Made by a program: the position numbers and the translations under genes
Shown here: in pieces, positions 38,701-50,700 of the stretch
Position numbering within the stretch: the first letter of the stretch is position 1
Layout of the letters: each line of letters begins with the position of its first letter
The notes under the pieces: model-generated
What the model was told of the DNA's origin: nothing
Seen by the model: the letters and a program-made list of their open reading frames with translations, nothing else
Databases searched by the model: none
Source of the DNA: Hirundichthys speculiger
Lineage: Eukaryota; Chordata; Actinopteri; Beloniformes; Exocoetidae
DNA length: 64,000 nucleotides
Direction: 5' to 3'
Assembly (NCBI GenBank): GCA_018398805.1
Contig: JAGFBZ010000703.1
Coordinates: forward strand, 186,001 to 250,000

Positions 38701-41700
38701 TTGCAGATATTAAATTGTTGTGACAGGAGCTAATCTGAATGTTCAGAGTTTTTAATGTTTACTCTTTCATGTGCTCTTCTCCGTCAGCCCTCTGGTCCAG
38801 TTCAATCTTCTCCACTCCAAGTTCCACCTGTGCTCCGTGCCCACACGGGCACTGTTGCTGTCGGCTTACATCAAATTCATTAACCTGTTCCCGGAGGTGA
38901 AAACCACAATCCAAGATGTCCTGCGCTCAGATAGTCAGCTCCGCAACGCTGACGTGGAGCTTCAGCAGAGAGCTGTCGAGTACCTGAGGCTCAGCTGCAT
39001 CGCCAGCACCGACATACTGGTGAGTGTCATTTGACTCCCTCCATAATTTAGTAACAGCCTCACATGCACTGAAGCTTTTGAATGTTTATGGCCACCACTA
39101 TAACTCAAACGTACAGGGCAGGTCTACATGTCTCTGACTCAGTTAAATGTGGCCCGTCTGACTGATGGAACAAAGAAAGAAGCTCAGATCAAAACACACA
39201 CAGTAGGGAGTGTGTTAGGAGGATTTGGGCTGTAGTACTATTGACCAATATATTTCTCACCACAGCTTTGTTGTAGAGGTCAGTGGTAGGTTTAGTTGAA
39301 TTACAGTTTGAATTGTGTGACCTTTATATTACAGGTGTCTGACTCAGTTCAGATAGGTTTGAACTGTGATCCTCCAAACCTTTCTGATATCCTAATTATG
39401 ATTTTCAGAAATCAAAAAGCATGTTCACTCTTGAAGTTTGTTCCAGCATTTATGGGACGTCTTCTCAGTATCTGAACCTATTAATTTTTTCCCTTTTTTT
39501 TTTTTTTCTTAATTTTTTCACAGCACCAATTACTGTGTATATGCACAACTAATACAAATAATGTCTAAAAAATGCTTTCAGAAAAGATTGCCTGAAGGTG
39601 TGTCATTATCTTTACTACAACCATTTTTGCATCCCTTCCTTATTTTTTGATATTGCAATATAGCATTATTTTTAATCAAAAAATATTTTTTTTATTATTT
39701 ATGAGCAGGCATCATTGTTTTCATGCTCAGATTTTGCACTGCTTTTCCTAAAAGGTTTCGCCTTTGAATTCACAAAGCTCCTGCTTTGATTTCAGTTTAG
39801 TTGTATTGCACCAACTGAAAAGAAACGGTGTTCCCGTGGTTTTTCACTGAGAAAGCAGAAAAGCTAAATGGACATCTGATTATAATTAACTTTAACCCAA
39901 TTACATTAAATATAGTAATTTAATCCTAATTAAATTCCACCTGCATGCAGCCCAACTCAATCCAGTGGTATTAATAAAATTCCTGTTAAGTGAGAAGCTC
40001 AGAAAAACAAAGCACGAATGCACTCAAGAAAATTACAGGTATTCAAATCCAAAGTGTATTTCAAATGGATATGTTTAAAACTTGGAGGGGAAGCACAAGG
40101 AAAAAAAATGCTGGAATGCTGGCGTGGCGAACACAGGCTGGCACCAGCAGATGAAAGAGTAGTGCTTAACCCCTGGTACACGGTGGACCTGGTACAGGAT
40201 CTGAAAATTAATCACTTGTGTTGCAGAGGACGAGCAGTTAGCGAGCATGCTACAAGGGAGGGACGATCTGCTGGAGGAGAGGACAGAGAAAGGACAACAA
40301 AAGAGATGTGGATGAAATTAGAGCAGTGTTCTTCAATCCGGGTCCTCAGGACTACTCGCTGTGGATGTTTTAGATGTTTCTCTGCTCAGAAAGACTTGTT
40401 TGGACCATAATCAGCTTATCCTCAGTCTGTCTGTGACCTATGAATTTGAGCCAGATGTGTGTGAACAGGGAAACATCTAAAACTTGCAGGGCAGTGGATC
40501 CTGAGGATTAAGAACACCGAATTAGAGTAAAAACCAAAAAGTAACTCAGCTTGTTGTCTTGGATGTCATAGCCAATTCTTAAATAGTTGTCTAAGCAAGA
40601 CAACTGGTGGATTGTATGAAATAACCCCCCCAGTCCAGTCTGTTACTGTCTGTCAGGTGATTGTTGAGACAGAAAGAAGAAAGGACGACGTGAACAGCAA
40701 TAATGGCAAATGCATACATGGAGCAGAGTGAAGAAAGTGCCCAGTGCATCATGGGAGGTCTTCAAGCAGACCTACAGCATCTTAACTAAAGGGTCATGTG
40801 ACAGCCCTGACTATAAGAATGATCTTTTTAAGTTTAATCTGGAAGGTATGGAGGGTGTCTGCATCTTAAGCACAAACTGTGAGCAGAAACCACAATAAAG
40901 GAGGCTGATGAATGAAATCTGTCTCCTGTTAAACCCTGGAAGCCACATTTAAGTCTGCAGTCAGACAGTCAAGTGCTGTGTTGGGATAATATGGAACTAC
41001 GAGGTCTTTAAGATACAATAGAGCTCTGGTATTAGGGGTTTTACATGTGAGGAGAGGGATTTTAAATTCTTTTCTGGATTTAACTGGGAGCCAGTGAAGA
41101 GAACAGTACAATATCTGTATTTTTTTATGGTGGTACACTGTATCTGAACTAAGTATCTAAGTCTTTTCACTATAATGTATGTTTGCATGATCAGAGGAAG
41201 GGCATCCGGTGTAAAACTGCCAAGTCGATCATTATTTCTCTGCTGTGGCGACCCTGAACAGCTGACACAAGGAACAAGAAGACTACAGTCATGGAAAAAA
41301 TGATTAGACCACCATTTTTTCTTCAGTTTCTTGTTCATTTTAATACCTGGTACCACTAAACGTCATCATGTGACTAAAACAGACAGAAAAGAAAACACTG
41401 AATGCATAAAAGCAGTGTTTTTGGCAGTACAACGCCATAGCTATTGATGTAAAAACTTAAGTGATTTAGGTTATAATCAAGAAAACCATGGAAAATGGTA
41501 AGATATCAGCTCTTAAATAAAACTCTTATGAGCAATCTTTGTGGTTATCGTTATGTTTGTCCAAACAAATGTACCTTTAGTTGTACCAGGCATTAAAATG
41601 AACAAGAAACTGAAGAAAACAAGGGTGGTCTAATAATTTTTTCCATGACTGTATATTGTGTGATAAATGGATGATCTAGTAGGAGGCAGAAGACCTCAGA

Positions 41701-44700
41701 AGATACATTTTGGGCTGTAATTCAACACTTTGTTGGCTATTTATGACCTCTTGCACACAGATCTAATCAGATGAAATTATCAAGTGGCATAATTTAAAAT
41801 TTTCAGAGGTCTTGCATTGCTCTGTTCTCAGGCCACAGTTTTAGAAGAAATGCCTCCATTCCCAGAGAGGGAGTCTTCAATCCTGGCCAAGCTGAAAAAG
41901 AAGAAAGGTGCAGGGAAGCTGCCCGACATGGACGATGCCAAACGCAACATCAACGGCAGCACTGACCACAGCGAAGACACCGAACCCGCAAACAAGGTGA
42001 CTCAGAAGTACAGTTGTAAAAGATAAACTCTCTATTCTTTTTTATTCTCAAGACATTTGAAAAATGCATTGAGGATTCAGGCTATTGTACCATATTTGAA
42101 AATGTGTCCCGTCATTGCTGGAATCTTCTTATTGTATACACCCACTGCTTTGCAGCCTTTTGCTCTTTACTGTTTTTTGTTTTCTTTTCATTTTTGGTAT
42201 TTCCTTGATCTTTATCTTCACTTGTGCTTTCTCTGTGCTTCTCTTTTTTTCACCCCTCTATCATTCTTCTTCTCCTCCATCTGTATCTGTCTCCATCAGA
42301 CTTCCCCGACACTGTTGGAAGATCTCGTCTCAACTGACAGACCTCACCCTTCTCCCTTTTGTTCAACTATGCTCGCAAATAGGACCCTGGTATATTGAAA
42401 GCAAGGCACAGCACATACAGGAAAAAATGAAACAAATACATTTTATTTATATATCAGGAAGAGAGGCCAAAAACATATATGCACACACACACACACATCT
42501 TGTCTCATGTTTTCCAAGTGGTTTGAACAGCATACTTTTTCTAATATAATCAAATCAGAGGTCTCTGCATGTTGCAGCAGTGCAGAGATGAATCAGGTGC
42601 CTCTTAGCTCTCAAAGACGGCAAAACTGAGAGAAAGAGGAGAATTGAAGCCAGTGATTAAATCAGTATTATCTAAATTTCAACTTTTCAACATTATCTAA
42701 ATGAGAGTAAATAAGTCATCTACTGATACTGACACAGCGATGTCAAAACACTTGTCTCTTTGCGCAATTATAGGCTTCTACTTTAGTTCCTGAGCTTCTG
42801 TACTTCTGAATTCCTGGGAATACTTTTGCTTAATGCTAACATTTCTCCTTTCAATTTCACTCCGTTCAGTGGGGATGTAAGGGAGGGAAAAAAGAAAAGA
42901 GCTGAGTGGAAAATATTTAAATCTTTTGTGTCAGTGCGCCATCTACAGGCCTGTCAAATCTGTGCTGCAGCTGGAGGAATACACAGGATTTATGCTCAAC
43001 CACTCGAGAAATAAAGGGTGCATAGGATGCACCTGCTCTGAGCTCCTCCAGTAACACCCCCCCCTCTCTCCAAAGCCTGGTGGTGGTGGGTTTGTAAACT
43101 GGGGGGAACATTTTTATTTGGTTGGTCTGCCAGGTCTCACAGCTGCCTCACGTTCTCCCGTCACACCCAGTGAAATACAGTTTCATAAGTCATCGTACAG
43201 CCAGGGAACGGCGTAAGATTTAAGAGGCTATTATCATACTTTTACTTACTGTTTCAGATTCTTAACCCATTCCGACCTAAGCCTTATTGGAAGAAAAATT
43301 TTATTTATTTTGGCACTAGTTTGCAGCAGAGACAGACAGGAAAGAGGGGCAGAGAGAGAGAATGGGGAAGACATGCAGCAAAGGGTCGGGAGTCGAACCC
43401 ACGACCTCTGCGTTGAGGGCTATAGTCTCTGTGTATGGGCCGCCTGCCAGTCAATATTTTAAATGTGTTAATACAACTCTTGCCTTGCCTAGCCTCAAAA
43501 GTAAAAGCACAAATATGTTGTGGTGTGGGGGTGGAGGGTTAATCTAATATTTGAACAGTAGCAGTTATATATGACCAGCTTTTATTTTAAAAACAAAAAA
43601 CAAAAAAACAATACCATGCCATAAGAACTGCAAGAGCACTGTTTTTTGATGATTTTTTTCTAAAAACAAGGAAACCAGAAAAAAGCAGTCAAGCACTGAC
43701 GGTACAGTGGTCTGATTATAATTAACTTTAACCCAATTACAGGCCTTTAAAATCCTGTTTTACAGAAATCCCTGTGTGACTCCCGTAGGAGAGAGACAGC
43801 AGCTGCCTCGAAGGCCCACTAAACTGCAGATAACCACAGCTTAAATAAAATGTATAAAAAAAGGAGCCTTCAGTTGAAATGATCAGGGTTGCTAAGCTAG
43901 GCTAAATGTGAAAGAATGGGCTGATGTTGAGGGTGTTGGGTGTAACGTTGGCTGCCGTTTCTCTTCCAGGGCTCCAGCCAGCCCCTGGCAGACATGCTGA
44001 ATCTGAACTCAACCCCCCCAACAGGAGCCAGTCTGCTGGTCGACGTATTTTCCGACTTCTCGAGCCCTGCACCCACAGACGTGTCAGAAGAACATTTTCC
44101 AAGGTGAGAACATATGACTGATGAAAACAGATCAGAGCTGGGGAAGAAAATTATTTATAATACTGTATGGCATTTCTTTTCTTCAGATAAATGTTCAAAT
44201 AGAAGAATGGGAAGACAATGTATGATTGTTCTTTAACACTGTTGTCCCTGTTTCTAATGCCAGGGCACACAAAATGATTTCAGTTTTTTCAGTGTTCAGA
44301 AACTTGCATCAAAGACATTTGTTATGATTTTGTCTCTATGTACTCACATATTCCAGATTTGTTTGTAAAAACAACGGCGTCGTCTATGAGAACCAGCTGT
44401 TACAGATCGGACTGAAGTCTGAGTACCGTCAGAACCTGGGTGAGCAACTTTATGATGATATTTTCTTCCAGTAGTTGTCACTTATGAATCTTCCTTTTGG
44501 AAATCTTGTGGATTTTTAAGGGTACCCCTGCAGTGGCTCGCACTGTCCCCTCCCAACAAAGAGGTTCCTGGGGTCAAAGCTACAAGTGTGTGCATGGCTG
44601 TCTGGCCGTCGCCCGTCTATTATCACAGATTCATCTCTGTCCCGACAACAGCGGCGGTCACTGATCCATGAGAAAGAGCTCGCACGCTAGCACACATCAC

Positions 44701-47700
44701 ACCAACCAGACACTGTCTGCTTTTTTAGACCACACACTGAATTAACGCTGAGCTGCCTCTCTTTGTGTAGCATGAATATCAGAAGAGAGCAGCGGGAATG
44801 TAATTTCTTTTGTTCCTGTTTAATACAGCACCTTGTGAAAACAGCTTGCTAGCTGGAAGCATGTTTAGGCTATACGTCGCCTTTTGCCCTCTGACGGATT
44901 AAAGAGGCTTCACAGCCCTAAACATGATGATGTGGCCCAAAAGAATGAATGGATGGATGGAGGATGATGATGATCTTGTGAGCATGATTTCAAGAACAGC
45001 CTGAAGATGGTTTCTGCTGTTGTCCTCCAGGTCGCATGTACGTGTTCTACGGCAATAAGACATCTACTCAGTTCCTCAGCTTCTCCTCGTCAGTGTCCTG
45101 TAACGACATCCTCAGCGCCCATATCCTTTGCACTTCTGAGTAGTTTCTTATGTCAAACTGGATTTTCCCAATTAAATGTACTTAATATGATTAATAAAAT
45201 CAGCAAAGGCAACTACTGCTGTCTGTGTATACCATACATGTATTTGATTAGGCCCACATCACCACAAAATTGCCTGTTTGAACAAGTGTAAGTAGTTTTT
45301 GGTACCTCATGTCCGTATGACGCAGAATCCTTGACCGCCGTCTCCACAGCTGAATGTCCACGCTAAGGCGGTAGAACCCATAATAGAGGGTGGAGCTCAG
45401 CTCCAGCAGATCCTGAACATTGAATGTGTGTCGGATTTCTCAGATGTGCCTGTACTCAACATTCAGTTCAGGTTTGTGTGCGGATGCCGTTTCACTTCTG
45501 ATGTAGTTAGACTCTTGTGTATGTGCTAACATCTGACTCTGTGTCTGTATCAGATACGGTGGAGCTTTACAGAACATTGCAGTGAAACTCCCCGTGATGC
45601 TGAATAAGTTTTTTCAGCCCACAGAGATGACATCTCAGGACTTCTTCCAACGCTGGAAACAGCTCGGAGCGTGAGTCTTATTTTACTTTGTCCACTTTGT
45701 CCTTGAAGTAATCTGAAAAGAGGCTACCTGAGTACCGTGGAACGTGACTTGTAAGGGGGCAACACTCACACTTATCAGGGGCTTTGCAGACCTGTGCCTT
45801 TCCGGTCTTCTCCACGCTAGTAGCTTCCTCCGGATCTTCCGGATCTTCCGGATCTTTTCTTTGTTGAAATGATGGGAGCACAGCCTGGAATTTCTAACAA
45901 GGGTTTTCCTACCATTATACAAGAAGGTCAAGCTCATTTTATTTCATTTTATTTTCTATATAGTACCAGATCACAACAGAAGTCATTGAAGATTACCTTT
46001 CCTGCAGAACCTTGTTCTTTTATTATACAAACTAAAGACCTTTTTGTTATTTATCTTATTTACATGATGACATGCCATGTCTGCCTTTACACAGTCATGC
46101 GTTTACAATCCTCTGGTTTCTGTATTGTGCATGACACGTGAGCATTAGGGCTGTAGTGATACACTAATCTTGCGATACGATACGATACACGATATTCGGC
46201 CCACAATACGATATAGATCGTATTTCATCTTACAAAACATTTACATCATTTTCCGAAAGATTTTAAAGGGACAAAGTGATTTTGGTGACATCTTGTGAGT
46301 GTTCCAATGACTTTGTTTGAATTAATTGAACTGAAAGCATCAATTACACATTATATGGCTGACAGGCAACTTGCAAATCCTGGATAAAATGAATAAAAGA
46401 TGTGTTGAGAAAAATAGTTTCATTTATTTAAACAGTACAAATTGTTGCTTGCACGCTTTTAAAGGACCCCAAATATTGCCACCTAGTGGACACATTTCAC
46501 AATACTCAGATAGCTTCTGTTCTGCCATACATTTTGTGTGTTTTATATGACTGAAATTTTTCCTAGATGCTATTTCCTAGATCATGGTTTTATTCCTGTA
46601 AAATGCTTTGAGCTGCTCTTTACATTCTTTATTGTGATTAACAAATTACTGGAACACGTTGCACTTGATGTGTTATATGCAGACCATGCACCCGTCAATG
46701 CGGCCTCAATAATGTCTTAAATAACTCCCATTCAGCCAGTCACTCAGTAAGATCTTTCACCTTGTTGTCACAGCTTCTTTCAGACAGGCCTATAACACTG
46801 ACAGCATGTGTGTGATATTAAGTTAAAGCTTACTGAGCAGGTGGCGCGATAAAGGACTTTTACTGGCTCCTGTGGCTGGTTTCACATCTCCAGCATTGTG
46901 TGAGTGCATTGCTGAACTACGTTGATGGTTTATATTAACATCAACTGACCTTTCTTCAGTAGCGCAGCTGTGTTGCAAATACTGCATCACAGCTGCTGCT
47001 TGCACTATTTTCGTTTATGGTCTTTGGTTATGGCCATGTATCAAGTTTTGTGTTAACATAGCTGATATAAGATGAAAAATGAAGACATTAAGGGCCATTT
47101 TTTTACTTGAGACCAGTGACATCCAATTTCATTGGACTGTGGACAGGTTTAGAAATGAAATAAAACCATAAACATAACAGGTGATGATACATTTTTAACA
47201 GCTTTGAGGAGGGTCAGAGGTGCAGATTCTTATACATCCCGGTCACAGTGATCCTCAAAAGCATGAACAGAAGGCATCTAAACTTATTTAATTGGCTCTT
47301 GAACACATTTCACCTCTCACCTTCAGTTCTGACTCAGTGCCGAGGCATTTCGTGTTTATAAGGTGTTTAATTCTTGTGAACTGTTAAAGTGTTGTAGGTT
47401 TTAAGCTGGTCGTTGTAACTGTACAGGATTTGCTGAGGCGTTTTGTTCAGCCTGATGATATGTTTGATGTGAAGATGAACAGTTTGTGTTCCAGTGGGTG
47501 GTTGTCCAAAAATGGCAGCTTGTAATTTTCAGCAGCCTCTAGGATGAACTAGATGTTGCTGTCCATTAAACTGATGTGTTCGCTGAAGGCCTCCACTTCT
47601 TGAGTTTGGACCCAGATACCATCCACATATCTGAATCAATGGTTTAGTGTTGTTCTTTTGTTGGAGCTGGGTGCTCTGCTTTCCCCTTCCTCTATGTAAA

Positions 47701-50700
47701 TATTGGTAACAATGAATGACAAGGGAGAGCGCGTGGGACGTCTTTCTGTCATGTTTCTGCCATTAAAATCTATCTTTGTATAGTAGCAGCCTAGCAGGGC
47801 TTAAAGTAAGAAAAAATCCTGAGCCTGAATTTTTTTACAGGGGTGCAGTGTAGTGCTTGGCGATATGGAAAAAATCATATATCATGATATGGACTATTTT
47901 ATATCACGATATACCATAATAAAGTATGTTTTTTAGTTATTCTCTGAAAAGTTTGACAAAAATGTCATTGCTTATTTTTCAACTTTATTTTGAAAGGACA
48001 TTTAGCTGAACTGTCACAAACATACATTTTAGTGCAGCAAAAACAGGTAGGTACAGAGGTACAGTAGCTTTCACATTTTTTTTTAAAGTGCGCAACAGTT
48101 TCTGAGAGGAAAAACACATTTTTGCACTGAAGTTCAGCTATAAAAAATAAACACAAATTATTTTTCAATTTTCTGAAATCTGTAACCTTGTAGTGCAAAG
48201 TTTGCAAACCAATATAAAGTGTCTAAAGTAAACATCAGGGTTGAAGAGAACTCTGTTTAAGGCATTAACCATGAAAAAAAGTGCAAACATAAAAGACTAC
48301 TTTGTAGAAGTAGATATGATTCGATTCTATCAAATTTATCGTTGCAGGTTATTTAATTACATATTTGCTGTAATAATTGATAAAATTAGGTTAGAAACGA
48401 TAGAAGAGAAATGGCACGATACACACTCTTCTATCGTCCCCACGACATGTATCGTCATATTGCCCAGCACTAGTGCAGTGGATCCAATGCATACACATTA
48501 TTGGCAACTTTTTAGCATTGTGATTGGTAATATACAAGATGATCTACAATTTAAATGTAAATTTTAGAAAGTAAAGATTATTAAGTTATAAGTGAAAACA
48601 TGTGAAACTGAGTCAAGCCAATGAATCTGATTCATTTAACACCTATTTAATTCAGTAAAGGGCAATTTGTACAAAAAAAACATAAATTGCAACTTTTCTA
48701 TCATTTTTGTTCAAAACAATGGTAAATTAAGTTATAAGAAATACATTCCATTTGGTCTTGACTAGTCTCCAACATATTTGCAGAGGCAGTTACGTTATTA
48801 GATGTTATAACTGGATGCATCATCATCATCAAAAAGTGAACCATTACATTCAGTATTTTTTTCCATGTTTTGGGTGGTTGTTTCATCAACATTCAGAAAA
48901 CCTAGATCTTTTGAGCTGATCAGACAGACAGGGCAAGTTTATTTGTATAGCACATTTCATGTACAACACAATTCAAGGTGCTTTACATAAATCACAGACG
49001 TTTCTTGAACTCTGGTGCTGTGTCATGTGTGTTCATATAACTGGCCTGCTGATTGGAAACGGGCAGCTTTTTAAAAGCGTTTTTATCAACCGCTACTTTT
49101 TTTTTTTTTTTTTACACAGATGTACGAGTGGTTCGGTGTGCGTAAATGATAAATAATGTTCCGCAATAAAAGAGAACAAACGTATTTTCAAGTCACAATT
49201 AGATGAGTCATCGGGGCCGTTACGTCCACTACGTCCCGGTTAACGGCTTGTGTGTTGGAGCGTGCGGACAGCTGCTTAAGCCCGGGCCTCCTTTGTGAGG
49301 GTGAAGAGCTTTTTAACCGCTAGTTACATAGACTAGCTTGTTGGAGCACAACACACAAAAGCAAATACCAGCCTCCATTCAAACAACCACCAGCTCACCT
49401 CAGATGCTGCGTTCAGGACCACTTGGAGATTACGTGCTTGTGTGTGTTTTTCCCTGAATCAGTCAAACGCTGGAGATCCGGCACGGTGCCGGATCACTTT
49501 AAGCCAGCCATTCCCAAACTTCAGAATACCAAGGCCCAATTTGAAATGTGAAAATCTCTGCGGCCCACCCAAACCTTTAATCACAACTGTGATCAACATA
49601 CAGGACTAGAAGCTACATTCTGACATTAATGTGAGGGGTCAACAAATAAGGTGACACTTGTAATATTAAGTTAAAATGATGGTAGAATAACACTTAACTG
49701 GTTTGTTTTGTTACTTCTTAATGTTTTTTTTAATCATGTCATAAATATTGTAGAGTAATTAAAAACATATTTAAAAAAGATTAAGGATTTAAAACATATT
49801 TGTTTAATTTTGATGACCTCTCATGGCCCACCTGCAGTACCGCGACGGCCCACCAGGGGGCCGCGGCCCACACTTTGGGAATCACTGTTTTAAGCCCTGA
49901 TTGTAGATAGGGAACAAGCAAATGTCCGGCAGGGCACACACACGGTCATTAAATCAGTGTTGTTGAAGGATCCGTCTACCTGACGGTCTCCACTGTCTCT
50001 CAGCTGGAGATACGCATTCAAAAAGTGGAAGTGACATCAAACCACACTGTGGTTTCACTTGGACGGTCCCTAACTGCAGCTTATTATGAGAGGCCAGTCA
50101 GCAGGCGATAAACTCTGGGAGAGTTAGTGACATATCTGATGATCTGTTGAACAAATGGATTCCTCTGGAAAGACAATTTGGTAAGCTATGCTAAACTAGA
50201 AACCATTGTTCAAAGAGAAAATTGTACTGGGCCAGATCAAGTGAGACCACAAATGCATGTTTTTATAGAAAAGCACCACCACGACGCAGACCGCATGTCT
50301 GAAAGGGACTGGGAGTTACAGTCATGGATGGTGGTCTGGAGACACTGTTGACCTCTCCAGCGCAGGCTAATGATGCTAATGATGCTTTTCTGTCACGTCT
50401 GTGTCCTCAGCCCACAACAAGAGGTTCAGAAAATCTTCAAAGCCCAGCACCCCATGGACACCGACATCGCTAAGGCCAAGGTAAAGCAAGATTTCCTCAG
50501 CTCACCTGCTGAGTTTAACAGGTGTTTGTGGAATAAAAAAAATCAGAACTCATCTGTGACTAACTCTTTAATTCATTTCTGATTCTTTCAGATACCTTAT
50601 TCCTGCACAACTTTATTAAATAATAACGCTGTATGCCTGTTAGTTGTTTTGCGACATTAACAGAGGTGATGTCTATTAGCTTGATTGGTACCATAAAAAC

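Larger units (their letters stand above)
45671..50410 (+). other. AP-2 alpha intron 19
   Basis: The largest intron, 4.7 kb. It holds a THAP-family fragment (45715-45905), a single hAT-like end at about 46147-46215 (GATACGATACGATACACG), a hAT MITE (47851-48472), a LINE-like tail (about 48917-48985, TTTATTTGTATAGCACATTT) and another hAT MITE (49505-49887). 46220-47840 shows nothing recognisable. Confidence 0.7.

Noticed and set aside
40018..40410. 130-codon open frame in AP-2 alpha intron 13
   Set aside because: No recognisable motif and no splice signals that would join it to the gene in frame.
45341..45349. AG at 45348-45349 as the acceptor of intron 17
   Set aside because: It would put exon 18 out of frame and no GT donor fits exon 17; the AC two bases earlier gives the correct frame.
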